A stretch of 64,000 nt of DNA from assembly GCF_900107145.1 (NCBI RefSeq), contig NZ_FNOW01000001.1, forward strand, positions 62,001 through 126,000. Direction: 5' to 3'. The notes beneath the pieces are model-generated. The model was not told the DNA's origin. It ran no database searches and saw only the letters and a list, made by a program, of their open reading frames with translations. Origin of the DNA: Allochromatium warmingii (GTDB lineage: Bacteria; Pseudomonadota; Gammaproteobacteria; Chromatiales; Chromatiaceae). Shown piece after piece: positions 51,295 to 63,976 of this stretch. Positions within the stretch are counted from its first letter, which is position 1. Each line of letters opens with the position of its first letter. The position numbers were made by a program, and so were the translations under genes.

Positions 51295-54192
51295 TCATTT
51301 TTTGCCAAATACACCGGCGACATAGGCTTGCCATTTACCGCGTGGTTGGTCTTGTCCGGGCAGGCGCGGCATCGGCTTGAACTGGGGCGCGGTGACTGCG
51401 GGTTCACCGGCTTCCGCTTTATAAACCCGCACCCGCACATCGAACCACGCCGCCTGTCCGGTCACTGGATCGGAGTTAGAGAGATGTTCGCCAGCGTCGT
51501 GCGCGGGCAGTTCTTCGCTGATGATGTGATTGAGCAAAAAGCCTTTACGCGCTTCATCGGCATTCGGAGCCAAGCCCCACGCGCCCGCGCCCTTGCCAAT
51601 CGCGTTCCATGTCCAGACCGTGCCCGGCTCGACGGCTTCAGAAAACCGGCACATGCAGCGCACCTTGCCGTGCGGGGATTCGACCCACACCCAATCGCCG
51701 TCATCAAAGCCATTGGCGAGACCAACTTTCGGACTCAAGAACAGATAGTTATGACTATGGATCTGGCGGAGCCACGCATTCTGGCTGTCCCACGAGTGAT
51801 ACATCGCCATCGGGCGCTGCGTGAGCGCGTTGAGCGGATAGCGTTGGGTATCGGTAAAACGCGATTCCAGCGGCTCATAATAAAACGGCAACGGATCAAA
51901 ATAGGTCTCGACGCGCTGGCGCAGGCGCTCAGGTGGACGCCGCCCAGGCCGTTTGCCCTGCGCCGCCAGCCGGAAACGCTGCAACACTTCGGAATATAGA
52001 TGCAGCGTGATCGGCTCGGCGTAGCGCACCATGCCGTGCGCCCGCGCCCAGTGCAGATAGCCCTTGTTCCAGTTGCGCATATATTGATAACTGCGCGGGA
52101 GTTCATGGTGATAAACGCAGTTGTTTTGCGCGTACATCTCCCACTGATGCGGATTCGGTTCGCCTTTCAAAAACTGATCGCCGCTTTTGCCGCGCCAGCC
52201 GGCCAAAAAGCCGATGCCCGATCCCGGCGAGGTCTCGTAATTGACGATGAAATCGGGGTAGTTGCGATATTTGCGACTGCCGTCGGCATTGGTGAACGCT
52301 GGCAGCTTGAGCCGCGAGCCAAGTTCAACCAGCACCTCTTGAAACGGCTTGCATTCGCCCTTCGGTGGCAGCACTGGAATCCGCACCGAATCAACTGGGC
52401 CGTCAAATTCCGAGATCGGGCGGTCGAGCATCGACAGCACATCATGGCGCTCCAGATAGCTGGTATCCGGCAGCACTAAATCGGCAAAGGCGACGGTCTC
52501 GGAGGCGAAGGTATCGCACACCACGAGGAATGGAATCTTGTATTCGCCGTTCGGGTGCTTATCGACCAGCATCTTGCGCACCTCGACCGTGTTCATGGTC
52601 GAGTTCCACGCCATATTCGCCATAAACAGCAACAGCGTATCAATTGGATAGGGATCGCCGCGCCAGGCATTGGTAATGACGTTGTGCATCAGGCCATGCA
52701 CCGACAGCGGATATTCCCACGAAAATGCTTTATCCAGCCGCAGTGGTTCGCCCGCTTCATCGACGAACAGATCTTCCGGCTTCGATGGCCAGCCGAGCGG
52801 CATGCCGTCGAGCGGGGTATTCGGCTGCACTGCTTCCGGGCCGTGCGGTGGTTTTGGGCACGGTGGAATCGGGCGCGGATAGGGCGCTTTATGCCGAAAA
52901 CCGCCCGGACGGTCGATGGTGCCGAGCACGGTCATCAACACGCCGAGGGCGCGGATGGTCTGAAAACCGTTAGAGTGCGCCGCCAGTCCGCGCATCGCAT
53001 GAAACGCGACCGGATTGCCAGTCACGGATTCGTGTTCATCATCCCAGCAATCCGTCCACTTGATCGGCAGTTCGATTTTCTGATCGCGGGCGGTCACGCC
53101 CATTTCATGCGCCAAGCGGCGGATGGTCTCAGCCGGAATGCCGGTAATCGGTGCCGCCCACTCCGGGGTATATTGCTCCAGACGTTCCTTGAGCAATTGG
53201 AACGACGGTTTGACCGGCGTGCCGTCGGGTAGAACATAGCTGCCCATCAGGCGCGGATCGACGCCGGGCGTATGGGTACTGATCGGGCCGTCGATGTCAC
53301 GATCCCACCACAGCTTGTTCTGCGGATCGAAGCAATCCGGCTCAACGTGCATCTCGGCGCGATAAAACAGGCCATGATCGTCGCGGCTCGGATCGTCGAT
53401 CACCAGCTCGGCGGCATTGGTGTAACGCACCAGAAAATCGCGGTCGAACAAGCCTTTATCGAGAATTTCGCGGGTGATAGCTAAAATCAGCGCCCCGTCG
53501 GTGCCGGGCTTGATCGGCACCCATTCGTCGGCGATGGCTGAATAGCCAGTGCGCACCGGATTGATCGAAATAAACCGCCCGCCGCGCCGTTTGAACTCAG
53601 AAATAGCGATTTTGAGCGGATTAGAATGATGATCTTCAGCGGTGCCGATCATCACGAACAGCTTGGCGCGTTCCAGATCCGGGCCGCCGAACTCCCAGAA
53701 CGAACCGCCGATGGTGTAAATCAGCCCGGCGGCCATATTGACCGAGCAAAAGCCGCCATGCGCGGCATAGTTGGGCGTGCCGTACTGCTTGGCGAACAGA
53801 CCGGTGAGCGCCTGCATCTGGTCGCGGCCGGTAAAGAGGGCGAATTTTTTCGGATCTTCAGCGCGTAATTTGGCCAGCCGCTCTTCGAGCAGCTTAAAAG
53901 CGTCATCCCACGAGATCACCTCAAAGGCACTCTCGCCGCGTTCGGCATTGGCCTTGCGGCGCAGCGGTTGCGTGAGCCGCCCGGGGGAATACTGCTTCAT
54001 AATCCCCGAACTGCCTTTGGCGCAGATCACGCCCTTATTGAGCGGATGCTTGGGGTTGCCGTCGATATAGCGCACCTCGCCATCACGCAGATGCACGCGG
54101 ATCCCACAGCGGCACGCGCACATATAACAGGTCGTCTCCTTGACCTCGACGCGACCGACGAGGCTATCCGAATGACTGGCTGGATCCTGCAT
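51295..54192 (-). CDS. soeA: SoeA, molybdopterin catalytic subunit of sulfite dehydrogenase
   Basis: A 965-residue DMSO-reductase family molybdoenzyme. The N-terminal [4Fe-4S] motif CYMCACRCGIRVHLRDG with a later GVICAKG cysteine is followed by family segments GRDQMQALTGLFAKQYG, TAEDHHSNPLKIAISEFKRRG and PDTSYLERHDVLSML. No twin-arginine signal is present, so it should stay in the cytoplasm, as known for SoeA of Allochromatium vinosum. It likely oxidises sulfite to sulfate during sulfur oxidation. The ATG at 54192 (MQDPASHSDSLVGRVEV) is preferred over one 12 codons upstream. Polysulfide reductase-like activity is the alternative. Confidence 0.84.
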   Translation of the reverse strand: MQDPASHSDSLVGRVEVKETTCYMCACRCGIRVHLRDGEVRYIDGNPKHPLNKGVICAKGSSGIMKQYSPGRLTQPLRRKANAERGESAFEVISWDDAFKLLEERLAKLRAEDPKKFALFTGRDQMQALTGLFAKQYGTPNYAAHGGFCSVNMAAGLIYTIGGSFWEFGGPDLERAKLFVMIGTAEDHHSNPLKIAISEFKRRGGRFISINPVRTGYSAIADEWVPIKPGTDGALILAITREILDKGLFDRDFLVRYTNAAELVIDDPSRDDHGLFYRAEMHVEPDCFDPQNKLWWDRDIDGPISTHTPGVDPRLMGSYVLPDGTPVKPSFQLLKERLEQYTPEWAAPITGIPAETIRRLAHEMGVTARDQKIELPIKWTDCWDDEHESVTGNPVAFHAMRGLAAHSNGFQTIRALGVLMTVLGTIDRPGGFRHKAPYPRPIPPCPKPPHGPEAVQPNTPLDGMPLGWPSKPEDLFVDEAGEPLRLDKAFSWEYPLSVHGLMHNVITNAWRGDPYPIDTLLLFMANMAWNSTMNTVEVRKMLVDKHPNGEYKIPFLVVCDTFASETVAFADLVLPDTSYLERHDVLSMLDRPISEFDGPVDSVRIPVLPPKGECKPFQEVLVELGSRLKLPAFTNADGSRKYRNYPDFIVNYETSPGSGIGFLAGWRGKSGDQFLKGEPNPHQWEMYAQNNCVYHHELPRSYQYMRNWNKGYLHWARAHGMVRYAEPITLHLYSEVLQRFRLAAQGKRPGRRPPERLRQRVETYFDPLPFYYEPLESRFTDTQRYPLNALTQRPMAMYHSWDSQNAWLRQIHSHNYLFLSPKVGLANGFDDGDWVWVESPHGKVRCMCRFSEAVEPGTVWTWNAIGKGAGAWGLAPNADEARKGFLLNHIISEELPAHDAGEHLSNSDPVTGQAAWFDVRVRVYKAEAGEPAVTAPQFKPMPRLPGQDQPRGKWQAYVAGVFGKK

Positions 54193-54298
54193 GGGGGGCA
54201 CCTTTCGCGGGGAATGACGGAAAGACAATCACAGCATTCTAATCGCCACTGGCCCGCGCTTTCAAACCCGTTCAATGCTCTGCATTAAGAATTCGCAA

Positions 54299-54322
54299 TA
54301 AAAAGGCCGCGCATGGCGGCCT
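54299..54322 (-). terminator. Rho-independent terminator of the small gene at 54358-54630
   Basis: Read on the minus strand, AGGCCGC, a 5-base loop and GCGGCCT are followed by TTTTATT. It lies about 35 bases after the stop of the small gene and upstream of soeA, so soeA probably has its own promoter within 54193-54298. Confidence 0.8.
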
Positions 54323-54357
54323 GTTTCGAGCAGAGCAGAGCGAAGCGGGAGAGCAGA

Positions 54358-54630
54358 TCAGGCGGCGCGGTACTCGACCGGCAGCCAGGCGCTCAGACGC
54401 TCGCGCTCCTGCTTGACATCGACAGTAAAAAAGTGATTGAGGACTTCGAGTGCTTCCGTCAAATCCTGACACGGCCACTCGCTGGTGACGGTGCGGCAGT
54501 TCCAATCTTCGACATGGAAGCAGTAGTGACCGCCTTTTGCGGCTCCTTCGACGTCAAAACGGAGTTGATAACCGGTAGAGGTTTCGGGATCCCATTTATA
54601 GCGGATCGTATTAGCGTTGGACTCGAACAT
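54358..54630 (-). CDS. Small protein of unknown function
   Basis: A 90-residue soluble protein starting MFESNANTIRYKWDPETSTG. It has no membrane helix or signal peptide, contains two cysteines (YCFHVEDWNC) plus another in WPCQDL, and a C-terminal amphipathic stretch (LTEALEVLNHFFTVDVKQER). Its own terminator follows. The codon usage is like that of the neighbours, so I take it as real. I recognise no family. It lies upstream of soeABC, but the terminator argues against co-transcription. Confidence 0.65.
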   Translation of the reverse strand: MFESNANTIRYKWDPETSTGYQLRFDVEGAAKGGHYCFHVEDWNCRTVTSEWPCQDLTEALEVLNHFFTVDVKQERERLSAWLPVEYRAA

Positions 54631-55065
54631 ATCCTGGCCTGCAATAGATAAAATGAATGATGAAATGCGGTCGATGGCGGCTAACCAGAGGCGTTAACTC
54701 GAAGATGAGTCATACGCGCAACAGCGTTTGTCTCATTTCGTCTGCATATAGCCGTCTTATGGCTGTATTCTAGTACATGGATGCAACATACAACAACTGT
54801 TGTTGGTGCGAATTTTGTGCAAAAAACGTGATCTCTTGGGCAATTCTGAAAATCGGCACGCGCTGTGGGGGATTTGTCGTGTGCCGACGCGGGGCGGTGT
54901 GCCTGTGCGATTTGCACAACATCGTACAGACAGGGCTGATTATCGCGAGCAGATTAGCTGTGGTAGAAAGCGGACGCTTGCGGGGGTGGGTTTCAAGCTC
55001 AAGAAGTTGGTGCTTCGTGACTAGAAAAAACCGCCCCTCGGAGAGCTATCAGATAGTGTTAAATT
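54631..55065. other. Gene-poor region upstream of the inverted-repeat element
   Basis: About 435 bases hold no convincing gene. A 101-codon open frame from 54777 is cysteine-rich and unlike a real protein. The stretch contains a palindrome, CAACAACTGTTGTTG (54791-54805), a small AGCC/GGCT hairpin near 54750, and a TATTCT box before it. It could hold promoters for the leftward small gene or an unrecognised RNA. Confidence 0.4.
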
Positions 55066-55301
55066 TTTTGGTAGTGCCCTGATTCGTAGGATCAATTGAG
55101 CCAGTGGATGGCTATCTAGCTAAATTGAACGCATCTTAAATCCTTTAGATTGGGGCATTACCCCCAAGCGCATTGAAACCATTTTTGACCAGTTGTTTAG
55201 CGTAGCAGTTTGGACAATGCATTGAGACAAACCTCTTGAGCGTCAGATTTGATACAGTCTATCGCAATCAATAATTCCTATCGATTAAGGCACTACCAAA
55301 A
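55066..55301. repeat. 236-bp element with inverted ends directly upstream of uvrD (MITE-like)
   Basis: TTTTGGTAGTGCC (55066-55078) and its exact complement GGCACTACCAAAA (55289-55301) bound the element. The match continues inward with gaps (CTGATTCG-TAGGA against TTAATCGATAGGA). There is no transposase gene inside and no clear target-site duplication. It looks like a non-autonomous mobile element or the remains of an insertion sequence. Its right end is only 7 bases from the uvrD ATG. Confidence 0.6.
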
Positions 55302-55308
55302 TTCGCTG

Positions 55309-57513
55309 ATGAACACCTCCCCTCTACTTGCCTCACTCAACGCTGCCCAACGCGAAGCCGTTGCCGCTGCACCCGGTCATCTGCTGATTCTCGCTGGTGC
55401 GGGATCGGGCAAAACCCGCGTTCTCGTGCATCGCATCGCGTGGTTGATGCAGGAACAACAGCTGCCAGCCGGATCGATTTTGGCCGTCACCTTCACTAAT
55501 AAAGCCGCCCGCGAGATGCGAGCGCGGCTCGATGCCATGCTCGGCGCTCCAGTCAGTGGGATGTGGGTCGGCACCTTTCACGGTCTCACCCATCGCTTAT
55601 TACGTGCCCATTGGCGCGAAGCGCGGCTGCCGCAACAATTCCAAATTCTCGATTCCGACGATCAGGTGCGACTGATTAAACGCTTGCTGAAAGACCTACA
55701 ACTTGATGAAGCGCGTTTTCCACCGCGTCAGATTCAGGGCTTTATCAATCGGCATAAAGATAATGGCTTACGCCCGCAACATCTGACCGAAACCGGTGAT
55801 TTTGTTGGCGACCGAATGCTCGCGGTTTATCGTGAATACGAAGCAGCCAGAACGCGCACAGGTTCACTCGATTTTGCTGATTTATTGTTGTGTGCGCTAG
55901 AATTACTCCGCGACCGTGCCGATCTGCTTGAGTATTATCAGCATCGCTTTCGGCATATTCTGGTTGATGAATTTCAGGACACCAACGCGATTCAATATGC
56001 GTGGTTGCGATTGCTCGCCGGTCAACACAATGATTTATTTGTCGTTGGTGACGACGATCAATCAATTTATGGCTGGCGCGGAGCGAAGGTCGAAAATATT
56101 CAATCCTTTCAAATTGATTATCCGACAACCCGCACGATTCGCTTAGAACAAAATTATCGCTCAACCGGCACCATTCTCGCCGCTGCCAATGCGCTGATTG
56201 CGAATAATCCGACCCGCTTAGGAAAACAGCTATGGACGCAGGATGGTGCGGGCGAGCCAATTTGCGTTTACACCGCATTTAATGAAGTCGATGAAGCGCG
56301 ATTTGTCGTCGAGCGTATTCGTCAATTTATTGCGACTGGGCAGCGGCGCGATGCGTGCGCGATTCTGTATCGCACGACGGCGCAATCGCGGCTTTTTGAA
56401 GAGGCGTTGATTCAAGCTGCTATTCCATATCGTGTTTATGGTGGATTGCGCTTTTTTGAACGCGCTGAAATCCGCGATGCGCTGGCGTATCTGCGCTTGA
56501 TGGCCAATCCCGACGATGACGCGGCGTTTGAGCGTGTGGTCAATTTGCCGACACGCGGTATCGGTGAACGCACCGTCGATTTGCTCCGCGAGCAAGCGCG
56601 GGCGGCGGGTGTTTCGCTGTGGCGAGCGGCGCAGGAACTCAGTAGCAGCGGCGCACTCAGCCCCCGCGCCAGCACTGCGCTACGCGGCTTTTTGACCCTG
56701 ATTGACGCGCAGCGCACCGCCCGCGCTGGGCAGTCGTTGAGTGCATTGACTGAGGGCGTGATTGCGGCGATTGGCTTGATTGAGCATTTCAAGCACAGCA
56801 AGGACGGCAAGGGTCAGGATCGTATTGAGAACCTAGAGCAGCTCATCGAGACGGTTGCGCGGTTTGAGCAGGATCTACGCGACGATGACGGCGATCCGCT
56901 CGGCATCTTTCTCGCTCATGCGGCGCTGGAGGCCGGTGACGCTGAGGCCGATCCGTTCGAGGACAGTGTGCAACTGATGACGCTACACAGTGCGAAAGGG
57001 CTGGAATTTCCGCTGGTATTTTTGGCGGGATTGGAAGATGGACTGTTTCCGCATAGTCTGTCACTCGATGATCCGGCGCGGCTGGAGGAAGAGCGGCGGC
57101 TGTGTTATGTCGGCATGACCCGCGCTATGCGGCAACTCTATCTCACGCACGCCGAAAGTCGGCGGCTGTATGGACGCGAGGAATACACCACGCCGTCGCG
57201 GTTTTTGCGCGAAGTTCCAGCGGAGTTGCTGGAGAATGTGCGCGGCGGTGGCGTCGCTCGCCGGTCGTTCACCGCTCCGGCTAAAACTGCGCCCGCGTCG
57301 ATCACTGACCCGCCGCGTCGTCAACATCCGACCGCCGCGAAAGCGCCCGACGGCTTCACCCTCGGCCAGCGTGTGCGGCATCCGAAATTCGGCATCGGTG
57401 TCGTGCGCAACAGCGAGGGACGCGGCGCCCAGACGCGCATTGAAATCGAGTTTTCCGGCGGGATTGGCAAAAAATGGCTGGTATTGGCCTATGCGCGGCT
57501 GGAAGCGGTTTAA
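55309..57513 (+). CDS. uvrD: UvrD, DNA helicase II
   Basis: UvrD is a 3'-5' superfamily 1 helicase for nucleotide excision and mismatch repair. The 734-residue protein has LILAGAGSGKTRVLVHRIAWL (motif I), FTNKAAREMRARL (Ia), VDEFQDTNAIQYAWL (II), VGDDDQSIYGWRGA (III), LEQNYRSTGTI (IV), LMTLHSAKGLEFPLVFLAG (V) and ERRLCYVGMTRA (VI). The ATG at 55309 lacks a clear ribosome site because the inverted-repeat element ends just before it. The last part (about 690-734) is the conserved GQRVRHPKFGIGVV tail. Confidence 0.95.
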   Translation: MNTSPLLASLNAAQREAVAAAPGHLLILAGAGSGKTRVLVHRIAWLMQEQQLPAGSILAVTFTNKAAREMRARLDAMLGAPVSGMWVGTFHGLTHRLLRAHWREARLPQQFQILDSDDQVRLIKRLLKDLQLDEARFPPRQIQGFINRHKDNGLRPQHLTETGDFVGDRMLAVYREYEAARTRTGSLDFADLLLCALELLRDRADLLEYYQHRFRHILVDEFQDTNAIQYAWLRLLAGQHNDLFVVGDDDQSIYGWRGAKVENIQSFQIDYPTTRTIRLEQNYRSTGTILAAANALIANNPTRLGKQLWTQDGAGEPICVYTAFNEVDEARFVVERIRQFIATGQRRDACAILYRTTAQSRLFEEALIQAAIPYRVYGGLRFFERAEIRDALAYLRLMANPDDDAAFERVVNLPTRGIGERTVDLLREQARAAGVSLWRAAQELSSSGALSPRASTALRGFLTLIDAQRTARAGQSLSALTEGVIAAIGLIEHFKHSKDGKGQDRIENLEQLIETVARFEQDLRDDDGDPLGIFLAHAALEAGDAEADPFEDSVQLMTLHSAKGLEFPLVFLAGLEDGLFPHSLSLDDPARLEEERRLCYVGMTRAMRQLYLTHAESRRLYGREEYTTPSRFLREVPAELLENVRGGGVARRSFTAPAKTAPASITDPPRRQHPTAAKAPDGFTLGQRVRHPKFGIGVVRNSEGRGAQTRIEIEFSGGIGKKWLVLAYARLEAV

Positions 57514-57552
57514 CTGCGGTCAGCGTCTCAGGGGCCACCCGCAACAATGGCG

Positions 57553-61382
<3,830 letters not shown>

Positions 61383-61502
61383 ATCTGCGGTCGTTTTAAT
61401 CAGCCGCTGAAAACGCGGAATGACGCTGAAAATAAAACAACAATAAAAAATAGGCGCTTCCATCAGTGTTGTATTTAATCTATCAGTCTCATGGAGCTGG
61501 TT

Positions 61503-62057
61503 ATGATGCGTGTGTTAGTGCCGCTTGCTCAGGGCTGCGAAGAACTCGAAGCCGTGACGATCATCGATCTATTGCGCCGCGCTGAGATTGAAGTCGTCAC
61601 CGCCGGGTTGACCGATGGGCCAGTCACCGCCAGTCGCGGCACTGTGTTGGTGCCGGATACGACGCTGGCCGCTGTCGTCGATCAGATGTTCGAGATGATC
61701 GTGCTGCCCGGTGGTCTGCCGGGGGCGCAGTATCTCGAAGAGGATTCCCGTCTGTACACGATGCTCCGCCGTCATGCCGAGCAGGGCGCGTACACTGCGG
61801 CGATCTGTGCGGCCCCGAAGGTTTTAGCCGTTGCCGGAGTGCTCGATGATCGGCAGGCGACCTGTTATCCGGGCTGTGTCGCGCCGGATGCCTTTCCGCG
61901 TCTGACGCTGATTGATGCACCAGTCGTCACGGATGGGCGCGTGATTACCGGACGCGGCCCGGGCGCAGCAATGGATTTTGCCCTTGAACTCATCGCCGCG
62001 CTGGTCGGGCCGGAGCGCCGTGATCAGGTCGAAGCGGCGCTGATTCGCTCGCACTGA
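61503..62057 (+). CDS. DJ-1/PfpI family protein
   Basis: A 184-residue DJ-1/YajL-like protein with the nucleophile C102 in AAICAAPKVLAVAG and the conserved glutamate at 14/15 in GCEELEAVTIIDLL. Members act as deglycases, chaperones or oxidative stress sensors; the exact role is not settled. Tandem ATG codons at 61503 and 61506 follow a GGAG. It stands after gyrB and is followed 10 bases on by a glycosyl-phosphate transferase gene. Confidence 0.9.
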   Translation: MMRVLVPLAQGCEELEAVTIIDLLRRAEIEVVTAGLTDGPVTASRGTVLVPDTTLAAVVDQMFEMIVLPGGLPGAQYLEEDSRLYTMLRRHAEQGAYTAAICAAPKVLAVAGVLDDRQATCYPGCVAPDAFPRLTLIDAPVVTDGRVITGRGPGAAMDFALELIAALVGPERRDQVEAALIRSH

Positions 62058-62067
62058 GTCGCGGCGC

Positions 62068-63102
62068 ATGGCGATAGCGGCGCTGCTGACCAGTGTCGGA
62101 GCGAGCTTGTTCGCGCTGGCGCTCAGTTTGAGCCTAACGCGCTGGTTAGCCTCCCGCGCTGGCTCAACCCTCGGGCCGCTCGATCATCCTAACGCCCGTT
62201 CGCTCCATAACACGCCGGTGCCGCGTTCCGGTGGGCTGGGTGTGCTCGCTGGGGTCGCGCTGGTGTGGCTGGTCGCGCTGCTTTGGGGCGATGCCAGCGC
62301 GGAATTGATCTGGATCGGCGCGGCCTTGTTGGTCGTCGCGGTGGTATCGTTTCTCGACGATCTGCGCACGCTGTCACCGCTGACACGTCTCGCAGTGCAT
62401 GGACTCGCCGCCGGATTGTTAATCAGCGGCGGTCTGCGCTGGACACAGTTCGATCTGCCTGGTTTATTTTGGACGCTGCCGACGGCGCTGGCACTGCTAC
62501 TGACACTGCTATTCGTGGTGTGGATGATTAACCTCTATAACTTCATGGACGGCATAGACGGACTGGCCGGCGGTATGGCGGTCTGCGGATTTCTGGCGCT
62601 CGCTTGGCTGGGCTGGCGCGGAGATGCGCCGCTCTATACCGCGATCTGTCTTGGCGTGGCGGCAGCGGCTGCGGGGTTTTTGGTCAGCAATCTGCCACCG
62701 GCCCGCATCTTTTTAGGCGATGTCGGCTCATCAAGCTTAGGGTTTTTAGCAGCGGCGCTGGCGCTCTGGGGCGTAAAACTCGGCCTCTTTGCGCTCTGGG
62801 TAGCATGGTTGATCTTCTCGCCGTTTATTGTCGATGCGACTTGGACGCTGCTGGCGCGGCTGGCACGCGGCGAACGGGTGTGGGAAGCGCATCGCTCGCA
62901 TCATTATCAGCGCGTGATTCTCGCCGGCTGGACACAACGCGAAACCTTGACACGCGCCTATGCGCTCATGGGCGCAGTGACTGTATGCGCGGTCTCGGCT
63001 CCGCGTCTCACCGTCATCGAACAATGGGGACTGTTAGCAGGTTGGGCGGTGGTGTATGGGTTGATTCATGTCAAGGTGATGCGACTCGAACGCGAACCCT
63101 AG
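62068..63102 (+). CDS. WecA/MraY-like polyprenyl-phosphate glycosyl-1-phosphate transferase
   Basis: A 344-residue membrane enzyme of the PNPT family with about ten helices. It has NARSLHNTPVPRSGGLGVLAG, FLDDLRTLSPLTRL (Mg-binding aspartates), NLYNFMDGIDGLAGG, RIFLGDVGSSSLGFL and a cytoplasmic EAHRSHHYQR loop with the His motif. Such enzymes start O-antigen or exopolysaccharide synthesis on undecaprenyl phosphate (WecA/WbpL type); MraY itself is less likely because of length and context. Confidence 0.88.
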   Translation: MAIAALLTSVGASLFALALSLSLTRWLASRAGSTLGPLDHPNARSLHNTPVPRSGGLGVLAGVALVWLVALLWGDASAELIWIGAALLVVAVVSFLDDLRTLSPLTRLAVHGLAAGLLISGGLRWTQFDLPGLFWTLPTALALLLTLLFVVWMINLYNFMDGIDGLAGGMAVCGFLALAWLGWRGDAPLYTAICLGVAAAAAGFLVSNLPPARIFLGDVGSSSLGFLAAALALWGVKLGLFALWVAWLIFSPFIVDATWTLLARLARGERVWEAHRSHHYQRVILAGWTQRETLTRAYALMGAVTVCAVSAPRLTVIEQWGLLAGWAVVYGLIHVKVMRLEREP

Positions 63103-63115
63103 CCGGAGTGTATTC

Positions 63116-63898
63116 ATGCGCCGATCCCGCCATACCGATATTCCCTACCACAGTCTGAAACCACTGTTATGGCTATTGTTTTTATCCAGCTTGGGATTAA
63201 CACTCTGGAGTCACTGGAAAAAAGATCAATTCCCGCCGCCCGCATTTTATGACCTCGAACGGCTAATTGAGCCGCGCCAAACCCGTACCCTCACCGATCC
63301 ATTTGAAATCGAAGCCGAAGGCATCCGCTATCAAATTACGCCACAGTTTGATTATGAACTCGACGGCGTCGTCGTCAGCCTGCATGACAGTGATGTTTTT
63401 TGGGATATTTACCATACCAAGGATTGGCAAGACTTTATCAATATCCGCGATCTCTGCGTCGTATGGGGCAAAAATATCGCCAGCGATGCCTTTCGCGCCA
63501 TGCACTATAAAAACACCACCTGGACTTGCTGGATTGCCACCGATAATCAACAGGCAGCACAGGCATTTACTTGGAATCAGCTTTCTAATAATCATCTGCT
63601 CAGTCATGTTGAATACGTGCAGCGAGCAATTAAATCAGCCGAAATCGGCGATCAAATTTATCTGCGCGGTCAACTCGCGCACTACGCGCACGGCGGCGGA
63701 TTTCAACGTGGCACCAGCATCACTCGCAACGATACCGGAAACGGTGCGTGCGAAACGATTCATGTCGAAGATTTTCAAATCGTGCGCAAAGCGAATACCG
63801 GTTGGCGATTAACGTATCGGCTGGCATTCGCTGCAACGGCGATTAGTTTGCTCGGTTTAATAGGGATGTTTTTGTTTGCACCATATCGGCGCGGATGA
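63116..63898 (+). CDS. Hypothetical membrane protein with two terminal helices
   Basis: A 260-residue protein with one helix near the N-terminus (about 17-31), a large extramembrane domain and a C-terminal helix (about 232-255, LAFAATAISLLGLIGMFLFA). The middle contains FEIEAEGIRYQITPQFDYELDGVVVSLHDS and GTSITRNDTGNGACETIHVEDFQI. It begins 14 bases after the glycosyl-phosphate transferase gene. No named family is recognised; a periplasmic domain between two membrane anchors is the likely topology. Confidence 0.72.
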   Translation: MRRSRHTDIPYHSLKPLLWLLFLSSLGLTLWSHWKKDQFPPPAFYDLERLIEPRQTRTLTDPFEIEAEGIRYQITPQFDYELDGVVVSLHDSDVFWDIYHTKDWQDFINIRDLCVVWGKNIASDAFRAMHYKNTTWTCWIATDNQQAAQAFTWNQLSNNHLLSHVEYVQRAIKSAEIGDQIYLRGQLAHYAHGGGFQRGTSITRNDTGNGACETIHVEDFQIVRKANTGWRLTYRLAFAATAISLLGLIGMFLFAPYRRG

Positions 63899-63976
63899 TT
63901 TATCTCTAGTGTGTTTGACCAGATAACAATATGCACAATGCAAAGCATCTCCCAATAGCTTAACGAGGATCACCTA

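Noticed and set aside
51262-53232. Plus-strand frames of 225-245 codons opposite soeA
   Set aside because: Antisense to the molybdoenzyme gene, which has full-length family similarity.
54777-55082. 101-codon frame in the uvrD upstream region
   Set aside because: Cysteine- and Arg-rich product with no ribosome site and overlap with the inverted-repeat element; unlikely to be a protein.
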